Source: an uncultured Eubacteriales bacterium (lineage in GTDB: Bacteria; Bacillota; Clostridia; Oscillospirales; Oscillospiraceae). From it: a stretch of DNA of 64,000 bases. Position 1 is the first letter of the stretch, and every line of letters starts with the position of its first letter. Both the position numbers and the translations under genes were made by a program. Shown here one piece after another: positions 6,561-15,317 of the stretch. The notes beneath the pieces are model-generated. The model was not told the DNA's origin and did no database searches. It worked only from the letters and a program-made list of their open reading frames with translations. The stretch is taken from positions 53,248 through 117,247 of the forward strand of contig CAKTLJ010000003.1 of the NCBI GenBank assembly GCA_934572535.1. The letters are read 5' to 3'.

Positions 6561-8786
6561 TCAGAGGCCGTTCTTCTGGCAAAACCGCTGGAGAATGGCC
6601 GCCACTTGGGCTCTGGTCGCGGGGCCGCCGGGGTCCAGGATCCCCTGGCCCTTGCCGGTGATCAGCCCCTCGGCATTGGCCCAGGACAGGGCCTCCCGGG
6701 CATAGGTCTGGATCTTGCCCCGGTCGCTAAACTGGTTTAGATTTCCCTGGGCAGACAGGTCATATCCCTTGACCTTGGCATAGCGGTACAGGATGGCCGC
6801 CAGCTGCTCCCGGGTGATGGGCTCCTCCGGGGCAAAGGTCGCGGCAGTTTTTCCGTTGACGATGCCGTTCCAGGCCGCCCAGGCCACCGGCTCAGCATAG
6901 TACTTCCCCTGGGCCACATCGGCAAAGGGCGTCCACCCCGGCGCCTCGGGGCTGCCCTCCATCCGATACAGGATGGTGACGATCATGCCCCGGGTGGTGG
7001 TCAGGCCAGGGGAAAAGAGCGTGTTCGAGGTCCCCGTCATCAGGCCCTTCTGGAAGACGTAGGCCACGCTCTCGTGATACCAGTCCCCTTCCTTCACATC
7101 GGTAAAGGGATGGCTGAGGACCGGCTGCAGCTCCGCAAAGACCGCGGACACCGTCACCGCGCACTCTGGCATGGTGAAGATATAGCGTCCCTCTCCGGTC
7201 TCCGTCAATCGGATGGTCTTTCCTCCTTCTCCGACGACCTTCAGCTCCTTCAGCGCGTATCCCTGGCTGCCCTTCCCCTGGACGGTCACCCGGGCCCCAG
7301 GTTCCGCAGAACTGCGGTCGCTGGTAAGGGTGCCGTTGACCGGCTTCGTCACCCGGATCTCATAGACCTGCGTGGCGGAAATGGTCAGGGTTCCGGCGCG
7401 ATAGAGGATATCCGGCGCGTAATTGCTGTTGGGGACCTCGCCGCCGGACGCGCGGATGGAGATGCTTCCCGCCCGGGTCATATCAGGGGTGGAGGCGTAA
7501 GACAGGGTCGGCTCCTTCGCCAGCTTGTCCCCTCCCACCAGGCCGGATACGGTGTAATCCGAGGCGGTCAGGGCAGGGACCTTCTCCCCGGCAAGGGCGC
7601 TCTTGTTCCTCACCGTAACGGTCACCCGGGCAGGCTGGATGACCACCTCCACCGCGTCGGCGCTCCGGGCTCTGTACTGGCTGTCTCCCGCTTTCTGGGC
7701 GGTGATCCGGACCTTGCCCGCCTTGGTGGGGGTGAAGCGACCGCTGCTGTCGATGCTTCCATCGCCGCTCAGCGGGATCACGCCATAGGTCACACTGCCG
7801 CTTCCCGCGCCGCCGGACGTCGCAAAGCGAAGGCTCTGGCCATAGGTCACGGAGGTCTCGCCGCGGAGGATCAGGTCAGGCTGGTCCATCAGCCCAACGA
7901 CGGGCTGACGTCCCGGGATCGAGGGGTCCGCAGGGTCCTGCGCCGTCCCGTTGTTGGTCGGCAGGACGGTGACCCGGATGTATTTCTCTTTCCCATAGTA
8001 CTCCGGAACGCCGTCCCTGTTGACATCATCATCCAGCGACAGAACAAGGATCTCCAGCTCGCCCGGGGTAGCGCCCGATGTTAGAACACCATTTTCGATC
8101 GTGCAGCCCAAGTCGGGCGTTTCAAAGCTGCAATCGACCTTTCTTGCCCCCGTGAACAAAGTAAGGGTCTCCCCTCCGGCCCGCACTTGGGCCGACTCGG
8201 GCACATTTAAGGTCTGAGCGGTGATCTGTCCCACCGCTCCACACAGTTCCAATTCATTGAGCAAGGTATAGTTCTCACTTCCCGGACCACGCAGGGACAG
8301 TCCCTTGGCCGTGACGGTCTTGTTGGCGCCCGCATAACGATCGTCGTATTCGGCGCTGGTATAGGACACGGTGATCTGATCTCCGCCCAAACCAGCAGCC
8401 TGGATGCTCGGCTGCGCCGTCTTGGTTTTGTCATACGTCTTCACACAGAGTCCGTTGAAGGACAAATCGCTTGCGTTCAACACTTTGGGGCGGATCGTAA
8501 AGGAGCTTGCCTCCGTCCAGGACCCGTCCAAAGCCTTGACCACAGCCCGCGCCGTCCCCGCGTTGATATTGTTTTCATAGGTCACCGTGTAGGTCCCCTC
8601 CGGAACTTCCTTCCCATCCACAGTCACCGTGACGCGCGGCTCTTGGGGCGCGCCATTGTACTCCGCCACCCCACCTCCGTCAAATACGATCCCTACGTCT
8701 GCCGCCAGACTCCATGGAGCGAACAGCGTCATCAGGATCCCTGCCGTCAGGCAAACACACACAAAACGACGGCCTCTCTTTTTCAT
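6561..8786 (-). CDS. secreted S-layer-homology (SLH) domain protein with Ig-like repeats
   Basis: 741 residues. ATG at 8786 is chosen because AAAGGAG precedes it and the product then begins with a textbook signal peptide (MKKRGRR, hydrophobic stretch, cleavage near SLAAD). The middle is a chain of beta-sandwich style segments (YDG/Big-like, with TYTVTYENNINAGTA-type motifs) followed near residue 490-560 by an InlB-B-like repeat with the pattern KPVNGTLTSD and MPECAVTVSAVF. The last 170 residues are three SLH repeats, each with an FxDV/FSD start and TR at the GI..TR position, which anchor proteins to pyruvylated secondary wall polymer. No catalytic domain is visible, so an adhesin or structural surface role is the best guess. 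It is transcribed alone, divergently from the trpB2 T-box leader. Confidence 0.85.
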   Translation of the reverse strand: MKKRGRRFVCVCLTAGILMTLFAPWSLAADVGIVFDGGGVAEYNGAPQEPRVTVTVDGKEVPEGTYTVTYENNINAGTARAVVKALDGSWTEASSFTIRPKVLNASDLSFNGLCVKTYDKTKTAQPSIQAAGLGGDQITVSYTSAEYDDRYAGANKTVTAKGLSLRGPGSENYTLLNELELCGAVGQITAQTLNVPESAQVRAGGETLTLFTGARKVDCSFETPDLGCTIENGVLTSGATPGELEILVLSLDDDVNRDGVPEYYGKEKYIRVTVLPTNNGTAQDPADPSIPGRQPVVGLMDQPDLILRGETSVTYGQSLRFATSGGAGSGSVTYGVIPLSGDGSIDSSGRFTPTKAGKVRITAQKAGDSQYRARSADAVEVVIQPARVTVTVRNKSALAGEKVPALTASDYTVSGLVGGDKLAKEPTLSYASTPDMTRAGSISIRASGGEVPNSNYAPDILYRAGTLTISATQVYEIRVTKPVNGTLTSDRSSAEPGARVTVQGKGSQGYALKELKVVGEGGKTIRLTETGEGRYIFTMPECAVTVSAVFAELQPVLSHPFTDVKEGDWYHESVAYVFQKGLMTGTSNTLFSPGLTTTRGMIVTILYRMEGSPEAPGWTPFADVAQGKYYAEPVAWAAWNGIVNGKTAATFAPEEPITREQLAAILYRYAKVKGYDLSAQGNLNQFSDRGKIQTYAREALSWANAEGLITGKGQGILDPGGPATRAQVAAILQRFCQKNGL

Positions 8787-8833
8787 GATCTGTCTCCTTT
8801 CTCTACCTTCCATTGCACATGGTGTCCAATCAA

Positions 8834-8862
8834 ATGATGACAAACTTTTCTCTTTTTGTCAA
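8834..8862 (-). promoter_or_regulatory. promoter of the SLH protein gene
   Basis: TTGACA at 8862-8857 and CATCAT at 8839-8834 with 17-bp spacing. The -35 is perfect, the -10 matches 4 of 6. Confidence 0.55.
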
Positions 8863-8893
8863 TTATTTTCCCCGAAAACCCCGCTTTCTGCCC

Positions 8894-8923
8894 TTGACAA
8901 AATCCCTCTCGCTGTGGTAGACT
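8894..8923 (+). promoter_or_regulatory. promoter of the T-box leader
   Basis: Perfect TTGACA (8894-8899) and TAGACT (8918-8923), spacing 18. Transcription would start near 8930, just at the beginning of T-box stem I. Confidence 0.65.
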
Positions 8924-8929
8924 TTTGCA

Positions 8930-9203
8930 AAACCAAGGATTGGGATGAGTACACAGGACCCTGACTTCCCAAGCGAGCTGCGGGCGGTGAGAGCGCAGCG
9001 AAGGGCAGACCTGTCGAATGGACCCAGGAGGGCGAACCGAACGAGCATATCCAGTAGGGGAGACGGAGCGGCATACCGTTATCAGATGCCAGCACTTGAT
9101 GGAGTGCGCTGAGTGGGCGCGATTCGCGCCAAGCCGGGTGGCACCGCAGAAGTTTTCGCTTCTGTCCCTGCAAAAAATAGCAAGGGACGGGAGCTTTTTT
9201 ATT
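8930..9203 (+). promoter_or_regulatory. T-box leader, probably tRNA-Trp responsive
   Basis: The T-box sequence GGGTGGCACCGC is at 9136-9147. Stem I begins with the GATGAGTACA (AGUA) motif near 8944 and has GGCGGTGAGAGCGC further on. The specifier loop reads GAA-TGG-ACC with TGG at 9019-9021, which points to tryptophan. A competing terminator follows (GTCCCTTGC-type stem 9164-9188, then GGGAGCTTTTTT to 9200). Uncharged tRNA-Trp should stabilise the antiterminator and switch on trpB2. The T-box call is near certain; the Trp assignment rests on the position of one triplet. Confidence 0.9.
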
Positions 9204-9236
9204 TCCCATCCCGCAATGAGAAAGGAGCTGACCATC

Positions 9237-10616
9237 ATGGCAGCAAAGAAGGAAATCCCCTATAAGATCTACTTGGAAGAGAACGAAATGCCCAAGGCAT
9301 GGTACAATGTCCGGGCCGACATGAAGAACAAGCCCGCGCCTCTTCTGAACCCTGGTACCCACAAGCCGATGACCGCCCAAGAGCTGGAGGGGGTCTTCTG
9401 CGCTGACCTGGTGCAGCAGGAGCTGGACGAGACCACCGCCTACATCCCCATCCCCCAGGAGATCCGGGATTTCTACAAGATGTACCGTCCCTCCCCCCTG
9501 GTCCGGGCTTACTGCCTGGAGGAGAAGCTCCAGACCCCCGCGAAGATCTATTACAAGTTTGAGGGCAACAACACCTCCGGCAGCCACAAGCTGAACTCCG
9601 CCATCGCCCAGGCTTACTACGCCAAGAAGCAGGGCCTGAAGGGCGTCACCACCGAGACCGGCGCCGGTCAGTGGGGCACCGCCCTGTCCATGGCCTGCGC
9701 CTACCTGGATCTGGACTGCCAGGTCTATATGGTCAAGGTCAGCTATGAGCAGAAGCCCTTCCGCCGGGAGGTCATGCGCACCTACGGCGCTTCTGTGACC
9801 CCCTCCCCCTCCAACACCACCAACGTGGGCCGCAAGATCCTGGCCGAGCACCCCGGCACCACCGGCTCCCTGGGCTGCGCCATCTCCGAGGCCGTGGAAG
9901 CCGCGACCAACCAGGAGGGCTACCGCTACGTGCTGGGCTCCGTGCTGAACCAGGTCCTCCTCCACCAGTCCATCATCGGTCTGGAGGCCAAGGCCGCCCT
10001 GGACAAGTACAGCGTCAAGCCCGACATCATCATCGGCTGCGCCGGTGGCGGCTCCAACGTGGGCGGCCTCATCTCCCCCTTTGTGGGCGAAATGCTCCGG
10101 GGCGAGGCCGACTACCGCATCATCGCCGTGGAGCCCGCCTCCTGCCCCAGCCTGACCCGGGGCAAGTTCGCCTATGACTTCTGCGACACCGGCATGGTCT
10201 GCCCCCTGGCCAAGATGTACACCCTGGGCAGCAACTTCATCCCCTCCGCCAACCACGCCGGTGGCCTGCGCTACCACGGCATGAGCCCCGTGGTCAGCCA
10301 GCTCTACCACGACGGTCTCATCGAGGCCACCTCCGTGGAGCAGACCGAGGTGTTCAAGGCCGCGCAGCAGTTTGCCCGGGTAGAGGGCATCCTGCCCGCC
10401 CCCGAGTCCAGCCACGCCATCAAGGTCGCCATTGACGAGGCCCTCAAGTGCAAGGAGACCGGCGAAGAGAAGACCATCGTCTTCGGCCTCACCGGCACCG
10501 GCTACTTCGATATGTATGCCTATGGCAACTACAATGACGGCACCATGAGCGACTATATCCCCTCCGACGAGGAGCTGGAAGCCAGCTTCGCTACCCTGCC
10601 CCAGGTGGAGGCGTGA
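9237..10616 (+). CDS. trpB2: tryptophan synthase beta chain-like protein, TrpB2 type
   Basis: 459-residue fold-type II PLP enzyme of the TrpB2 group (COG1350), which condenses indole with serine to make tryptophan. ATG at 9237 with AAAGGAG 9 bases upstream; the longer open frame from 9018 is the T-box leader. Visible motifs are YKFEGNNTSGSHKLNSA with the PLP lysine in HKLN, TETGAGQWG, the glycine-rich phosphate loop CAGGGSNVGG, and FGLTGTGYFD near the end. The N-terminal extension YKIYLEENEMPKAWYN is typical of TrpB2 and absent from TrpB1. There is no trpA or other trp gene beside it, so salvage of free indole is likely, and the Trp-type T-box fits that. Confidence 0.9.
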   Translation: MAAKKEIPYKIYLEENEMPKAWYNVRADMKNKPAPLLNPGTHKPMTAQELEGVFCADLVQQELDETTAYIPIPQEIRDFYKMYRPSPLVRAYCLEEKLQTPAKIYYKFEGNNTSGSHKLNSAIAQAYYAKKQGLKGVTTETGAGQWGTALSMACAYLDLDCQVYMVKVSYEQKPFRREVMRTYGASVTPSPSNTTNVGRKILAEHPGTTGSLGCAISEAVEAATNQEGYRYVLGSVLNQVLLHQSIIGLEAKAALDKYSVKPDIIIGCAGGGSNVGGLISPFVGEMLRGEADYRIIAVEPASCPSLTRGKFAYDFCDTGMVCPLAKMYTLGSNFIPSANHAGGLRYHGMSPVVSQLYHDGLIEATSVEQTEVFKAAQQFARVEGILPAPESSHAIKVAIDEALKCKETGEEKTIVFGLTGTGYFDMYAYGNYNDGTMSDYIPSDEELEASFATLPQVEA

Positions 10617-10635
10617 CCCTCTCCTTGCGAAACAA

Positions 10636-10668
10636 CTTGTCGGAAAAGGCTGCGCCTTTTCCGACAAG
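10636..10668 (+). repeat. hairpin repeat (copy 1)
   Basis: CTTGTCGGAAAAGG and CCTTTTCCGACAAG pair perfectly over 14 bp around a 5-nt loop. Nearly the same hairpin stands at 63863-63893. It lies between the trpB2 stop and the real terminator at 10672. Confidence 0.8.
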
Positions 10669-10671
10669 CCG

Positions 10672-10705
10672 AGAAGGATGGCCCTTGGGTCATCCTTCTT
10701 TTTTT
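10672..10705 (+). terminator. intrinsic terminator of trpB2
   Basis: AGAAGGATG pairs with CATCCTTCT, followed by a run of seven T. Confidence 0.9.
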
Positions 10706-10749
10706 GTGGTGTTTTACATCGGTGCATAGTACAATCACCATAGATACGC

Positions 10750-10780
10750 TTGACTGTAAAGTCTCTTGATACCTTATTCT
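10750..10780 (+). promoter_or_regulatory. MerR-type promoter (19-bp spacer)
   Basis: TTGACT (10750-10755) and TATTCT (10775-10780) are 19 bp apart. That overlong spacer is the hallmark of promoters that MerR-family proteins twist into shape, and the gene directly downstream encodes such a protein, so autoregulation is likely. Confidence 0.6.
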
Positions 10781-10811
10781 ACCCATAAACCAATGGAGGG
10801 AGACGATACGT

Positions 10812-12206
10812 ATGACGATCAAGGAAATGGAGGCCCGCACGGGCCTGGCCCGGGCCAACATCCGTTTTTACGAGGCCGAGGGCCTTATCACCCCGGAGCG
10901 CAGAGACAACGGCTACCGGGACTATTCCGAGGACGATCTGGCGATCCTCCAGCGGGTGAAACTTCTGCGGACCCTCCACATGTCTTTAGAGGAGATCAAG
11001 GCCGTCCACACCGGAGACCACACCCTGATCCAGGCTCTGGAACGCCACCTGGAGCAGTTGGCGTTGGACCAGGCCGACCTCCAGCGGTCCAAGCTGGTCT
11101 GCCAGGTGATGCAGGGGGACGGCGTGCGCTACGATACCCTGGATGCCCAGCGGTATTGGGAGGAACTGGAGCGGGCTGTCCAGGGTCCCCCGGCGGAGCT
11201 GCGGGACGACCAACTGCCCCGGGTAAAATCCCCCTGGCGGCGGTTCTTCGCTCGCACCCTGGACCAGGCCCTCTACTCCACCGTCTGGGCCCTACTCCTG
11301 CTGTTCTTCGGCTTCAGCATCCAAAATCAAGGCGTCGCATGGAACCTTTTGAACCTGGTACTCTGCCTGCTGACCATGTTCCTGGTGGAGCCCCTCCTCC
11401 TCTCCCGCTTCGGCACTACGCTGGGCAAGGCCATCCTGGGCCTGTCCGTCACGCATCCGGACGGCGGGCGGTTGACCTATCATGAGGCCTCTCAGCGCAC
11501 CGGCCTGGTCCTCGTCAAGGGGATGGGCCTGGGCATCCCCATCTATTCCTGGGTGCGGAACTACAAGAGCTATGCCGCCTGCGAGGAGGGCTGGGAGCTG
11601 GCCTGGGAGGAGGATTCCCTCCTGGTCCTGAAGGCTCAAAAATGGTGGCGGACCCTGGTGTGTGGCGCTGTCTTCGCGGCGATGGTATTCGCTCTGGTGG
11701 GGGCGGAACTGGCGTCGGAGCCTCCTTACAACAAGGGAGATCTCACAGTGGCCGAATTTTGCGAGAATTACAACGATTTGGCGCACTACCATATGATCGA
11801 TCCCCTCTACACCCTGAACACTGACGGCAGCTGGGAGGAAGCACCCCATGAGGAAGCTATGCTCGTACTGATGGACGATCCCCCTCCATCCTTCTCCTTC
11901 CGGGAAGAGAACGGGGTGATGACCGGTCTTTCCTACACCCTGGAGGGTGATTGGGCAGATATCATGCTCACGAGTTACCACGACCAGATCACCCTGGCCA
12001 TCCTAGCCTTTGTCTGCGCCCAGGATGCGTTTGAGAGAGGATTCTTCAATGATGAGACAAACCAACTGCTGGAGGAAATGAACGGACAGATCCTGCCGAA
12101 CTTTGACCGGACCCTCTTCGGCGTGCACCTCTCCTGCCAGTCCGAGCTGGATTTTGACACGGACCAGGGCAAGGTGGCGTTTACCATGGAAAAAACCGGC
12201 GGATAA
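10812..12206 (+). CDS. MerR-family regulator fused to an RDD membrane domain
   Basis: 464 residues. Residues 1-100 are a MerR DNA-binding domain with helix-turn-helix and wing (ARANIRFYEAEGLI, NGYRDYSEDDL) and a dimerisation helix. Residues about 140-260 are an RDD domain with two or three membrane helices; it starts RRFFARTLDQALYS and holds the R...D pair and the FGTTLGKAILGLSV segment. A further helix near 280-300 is followed by about 170 extracytoplasmic residues of unknown fold. The layout would tie a promoter-twisting domain to the membrane, so that the outer domain could sense a signal. ATG with GGAGGGAG upstream. No separate target gene follows: the neighbour is convergent. The signal is unknown. 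Confidence 0.8.
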   Translation: MTIKEMEARTGLARANIRFYEAEGLITPERRDNGYRDYSEDDLAILQRVKLLRTLHMSLEEIKAVHTGDHTLIQALERHLEQLALDQADLQRSKLVCQVMQGDGVRYDTLDAQRYWEELERAVQGPPAELRDDQLPRVKSPWRRFFARTLDQALYSTVWALLLLFFGFSIQNQGVAWNLLNLVLCLLTMFLVEPLLLSRFGTTLGKAILGLSVTHPDGGRLTYHEASQRTGLVLVKGMGLGIPIYSWVRNYKSYAACEEGWELAWEEDSLLVLKAQKWWRTLVCGAVFAAMVFALVGAELASEPPYNKGDLTVAEFCENYNDLAHYHMIDPLYTLNTDGSWEEAPHEEAMLVLMDDPPPSFSFREENGVMTGLSYTLEGDWADIMLTSYHDQITLAILAFVCAQDAFERGFFNDETNQLLEEMNGQILPNFDRTLFGVHLSCQSELDFDTDQGKVAFTMEKTGG

Positions 12207-12260
12207 GTTTTCCTCTCTGGGAGCCTTCCCTGGCGATCATCCTAGCGTAAGACCCAAGAG

Positions 12261-12291
12261 AAAAGGAGAGGCGAACCTGCCTCTCCTTTTT
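12261..12291. terminator. bidirectional intrinsic terminator
   Basis: AAAAGGAGAGGC pairs with GCCTCTCCTTTTT around a 6-nt loop, with T-runs on both strands. It serves the convergent MerR-RDD and transglutaminase-like genes. Confidence 0.9.
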
Positions 12292-12298
12292 CGTCGTC

Positions 12299-13426
12299 TC
12301 AATAGGGGATCCTGATGGACATCGAATCCATCTCGTCGTTGGTGCTGTACCAGATCGACTGGTTCAAATTCAGGCCCGCGCCGGTCTCCTCATTGACCCG
12401 GCGGAAGATATGGTAGATCTGTCCCTGCTGAAAGAGGACGCTCACCGCCTGGCCGTACCCGCTGGGGGCAAACTGTAGGGGGACCTTCTCCCACCCCGCT
12501 CGGATGGCCGTCTCCACGGCGGCCACCACGGCGTCGGGCTGATACCACTCCAAATACAGGCCGTTGCGCCGGAAGAAGTTGTAGTCCTGGCTGGTGCAGT
12601 CCGGCACAGGGACCACATCGTCCAGGGCGTGGGTCCGCAGCAGCTCCTCGGTGGTCAGCCCGAAGTATTCATAGGCGGGACCGTCGCCGGGGCTGCCCCC
12701 TTCAAAGACCGGATCCCCCCAGGTGGGGTCCATCCAGCAGGGGACGCCATCCAGCCACATCAGGTTCCAGGCGTGGTTCTCTCCCCCGGCCTGTCCGCTG
12801 ACGTAGGCGCAGGGGACGCCCAACTGGTTCAGCACATACTGGGCAGTCTTCGCGTAGCAGCCGCACAGACCATATCCATAGACCATGATGTTCACGATGG
12901 AGTTCTGGTCCACCGTCTGGTAGTCGGCGCGGTCAATGAGATATTCGTAGACGTGGATGGCCTTGTCGTAGTCGGAGGCCTCCGGGGCCAACCCGGCCAC
13001 GCAGTCCGCCGTCCACTCGTCCACCTTGGCCTGGACCTCCGCCCGGAGTCCTGTATCCATGGTGTAGCTGGGGATGTAGGCGGCCTCAATGGGCGTGTCC
13101 GCCAGATAGGTCGTCTCGATCTGCCCGGTGCCGCTGAACCAGAAGAGCTCGGGATAGTCCCGGTCAATGGCCCGGACGGCCGCCCCGATCATGGCGTTGT
13201 CCGGGTAGAGACCCTCAATGCGCGGGGACTGCTCCCGCAGTCCTGCCAGGAGCTGGTCGCAGAGATACTGCTCCTGGGGCGTGAGATGGCGCTTGGTGTA
13301 GCGGAATCCGTCCTCCTCCGTCACATAATCCTCCGGGGGCGCGTCCACCGCCGCCTCCTCCAAAAGAGAGCAGGCAGGCAGGAGACAGAAAAGGAGCAGC
13401 AGCGGGAGCAGGCGGAGAGCTCTCAT
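12299..13426 (-). CDS. lipoprotein with transglutaminase-like domain
   Basis: 375 residues with a lipoprotein signal (MRALRLLPLLLLFCLLPAC; lipobox LPAC). The transglutaminase-like core is seen in the second half: YGLCGCYAKTAQYVLNQLG holds the catalytic Cys, GGENHAWNLMWLDG the His, and MDPTWGDP the Asp. Such proteins act outside the membrane on peptides or peptidoglycan, as peptidases or cross-linkers; the substrate cannot be inferred. Its ATG overlaps the stop of the transketolase subunit gene (ATGA), so translation is probably coupled. The long N-terminal extension of the open frame belongs to the upstream gene in another frame and is not used. Confidence 0.85.
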   Translation of the reverse strand: MRALRLLPLLLLFCLLPACSLLEEAAVDAPPEDYVTEEDGFRYTKRHLTPQEQYLCDQLLAGLREQSPRIEGLYPDNAMIGAAVRAIDRDYPELFWFSGTGQIETTYLADTPIEAAYIPSYTMDTGLRAEVQAKVDEWTADCVAGLAPEASDYDKAIHVYEYLIDRADYQTVDQNSIVNIMVYGYGLCGCYAKTAQYVLNQLGVPCAYVSGQAGGENHAWNLMWLDGVPCWMDPTWGDPVFEGGSPGDGPAYEYFGLTTEELLRTHALDDVVPVPDCTSQDYNFFRRNGLYLEWYQPDAVVAAVETAIRAGWEKVPLQFAPSGYGQAVSVLFQQGQIYHIFRRVNEETGAGLNLNQSIWYSTNDEMDSMSIRIPY

Positions 13427-14370
13427 GCCTTGCGCTCCAAAGCCTTGCGCACCGCCCCGATGATCCCGGCGGCGTTCAGGCCGTAGCGCTCCATGAGCGC
13501 CTCCGGAGAGCCGCTCTGGCCGAAGGAATCCCGGACGGCCACAGCCTCCATGGGAACGGGGCAGCCCTTGACCACCACCTCCGCCACGGCACTGTACAGA
13601 CCGGCGCTGATCTGATGCTCTTCGGCGGTGACGATGCAGCCACACTCGTCGGCGGCAGCAAGGATGGCCGCCTCGTCGATCGGCTTGATCGTGTGTAGAT
13701 CAAAAATGCGGAGCGAGATCCCCTCCTTGGCCAGTTCTTCCGCCGCCGCCATGGCCTCGTAGACCATGGCCCCGCAGGCGAAGACCGCGCAGTCCTTGCC
13801 GTCCCGGACCAGACGGGCCTTGCCGATCTGGAAGGGGGTCTCTTCGTCGGTGATCACAGGAACGGCCTCGCGGCCAAAGCGGAAGTAGACCGGACCATCG
13901 AGATCCACGGCGGCAAGGACCGCCTTGCGGGTCTCCTCGCTGTCGCAGGGGGCGATGACCGTCATGTTGGGCAGCACCCGGGCCAGGGCCATGTCCTCCA
14001 ATGCCTGATGGGTGGCCCCATCGGGCCCCACGGAGATGCCCGCGTGCGCCCCGCCGAAGCGGACCTTCAGGTTGTTGTAGCACACGGTGGTGCGCATCTG
14101 GTCAAAGGCACGGCCGGAGAGGAAGACCCCGTAGGTGGAGACATAGGGGATCATGCCCCCCAGCGCCAGCCCAGCCGCGGTCCCCACCATGTCCTGCTCG
14201 CTGATGCCCAGGTTGTAGAAGTGGTCGGGGTACTGGTCCCGCACCCAGTTGGTGCGGGTGGAGGCGGCCACGTCGGCGTCCAGGACCAGGATATCCTTCC
14301 GGGTCTTGCAGAGTTCCAGCAGGCCATCGCCATAGCCGTCCCGCTGGGGAATGTATTTCACGTCTTTCAT
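13423..14370 (-). CDS. transketolase, C-terminal subunit
   Basis: 315 residues equal to the pyrimidine-binding and C-terminal domains of transketolase, as encoded by split genes in many Firmicutes and archaea. Key segments: NLGISEQDMVGTAAGLAL with the catalytic Glu, the GAHAGISVGPDGATHQALED loop that binds cofactor and substrate, and DLHTIKPID in the C-terminal domain. Works as a heterodimer with the preceding subunit to move two-carbon units in the non-oxidative pentose phosphate pathway, and so ties in with the phosphoketolase at the window start. ATG at 14370 with GGAGGGGAAGACC ahead; 13 bases separate it from the N-subunit stop. Confidence 0.93.
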   Translation of the reverse strand: MKDVKYIPQRDGYGDGLLELCKTRKDILVLDADVAASTRTNWVRDQYPDHFYNLGISEQDMVGTAAGLALGGMIPYVSTYGVFLSGRAFDQMRTTVCYNNLKVRFGGAHAGISVGPDGATHQALEDMALARVLPNMTVIAPCDSEETRKAVLAAVDLDGPVYFRFGREAVPVITDEETPFQIGKARLVRDGKDCAVFACGAMVYEAMAAAEELAKEGISLRIFDLHTIKPIDEAAILAAADECGCIVTAEEHQISAGLYSAVAEVVVKGCPVPMEAVAVRDSFGQSGSPEALMERYGLNAAGIIGAVRKALERKA

Positions 14371-14383
14371 GGTCTTCCCCTCC

Positions 14384-15190
14384 TTACTTGATCTCGGCCA
14401 GCGCGGCGGCCAGCTCCTCCTGGTTGGGCGCCTTGCCGTGCCAGGCGCACAGGTTCTCCATGAAGGAGACCCCCTTGCCCTTGACCGTCTGGGCGATGAT
14501 GGCTGTGGGACGGCCCTTGGTGGTGGCCGCCAGCTGGAAGGCCAGCTGGAGCGCCTTGATGTCGTGGCCGTCCACGCCCACCACATGCCAGCCGAAGGCC
14601 CGGAACTTCTCCCCCAAAGGCTCCACGTTCATGATCTCGGCGGTGGTCCCGTCCAGCTGGACGCCATTGTCGTCCACAATGGCGCAGACGTTATCCAGAC
14701 CGAACTGGGCGGCGGTCATGGCAGCCTCCCATACCTGGCCCTCCTGCACCTCGCCGTCTCCCATGAGACAGTAGGTCCGGTAGTTCCGCCGCTGCTTCTT
14801 GGCGGCCAAGGCCAGGCCGTTGGCGATGGACAGCCCCTGGCCCAAGGAGCCGGAGGAGCAGTCCAGTCCGGGCAGGCTGCTCCTGTGCGGGTGCCCCTGG
14901 AGCGGGGAGCCCAGAGAGCGCAGGGTGGGCAGCAGGCTGCGGTCAAAGAAGCCCCGGTGGGCCAGGGCGCAGTAGAGCGCGGGGGCCGCGTGGCCCTTGG
15001 ACAGCAGGAAGCGGTCCCGGTTCGGATCGTCTGGCTTGGCGGGATCGACCCGCATCACATCGAAGTAGAGGGTGGCTAGGATCTCCACGCAGGACAGGGA
15101 GCCGCCGGGATGCCCGGAGCCGGCCGCGTGGATCATCTCCAAAATATCCTGGCGCATTTGGCGGCACAGGTCGAGAAGGTCAGTATGCAT
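14384..15190 (-). CDS. transketolase, N-terminal subunit
   Basis: 268 residues covering the thiamine-diphosphate domain. HAAGSGHPGGSLSCVEILATL, FLLSKGHAAPALY and the GDGEVQEGQVWEA ... VDDNGVQLDG Mg-ThDP motif are all present. ATG at 15190 with AAAGGAGG 8 bases upstream. First gene of a three-gene minus-strand unit with the C-subunit and a coupled lipoprotein. Length agrees with stand-alone N subunits (270-280). Confidence 0.93.
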   Translation of the reverse strand: MHTDLLDLCRQMRQDILEMIHAAGSGHPGGSLSCVEILATLYFDVMRVDPAKPDDPNRDRFLLSKGHAAPALYCALAHRGFFDRSLLPTLRSLGSPLQGHPHRSSLPGLDCSSGSLGQGLSIANGLALAAKKQRRNYRTYCLMGDGEVQEGQVWEAAMTAAQFGLDNVCAIVDDNGVQLDGTTAEIMNVEPLGEKFRAFGWHVVGVDGHDIKALQLAFQLAATTKGRPTAIIAQTVKGKGVSFMENLCAWHGKAPNQEELAAALAEIK

Positions 15191-15227
15191 AAAAAGCCCT
15201 CCTTTATCAGTGGTCGTTGTATGAATA

Positions 15228-15256
15228 AAAGTACCATATGCCGGGGGGAATGTCAA
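15228..15256 (-). promoter_or_regulatory. promoter of the transketolase unit
   Basis: Perfect TTGACA at 15256-15251 and TACTTT at 15233-15228, spacing 17, about 40 bases before the start codon. Confidence 0.6.
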
Positions 15257-15317
15257 TGTTCCCCGAAAGCGACAGCCGCTCCTTTTCCGGGACAAAATTC
15301 AGGGAATTTTTCCGGCG

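Noticed and set aside
8859..10727. 622-codon minus-strand frame opposite trpB2
   Set aside because: Antisense shadow of a highly biased gene; crosses the T-box leader and terminators.
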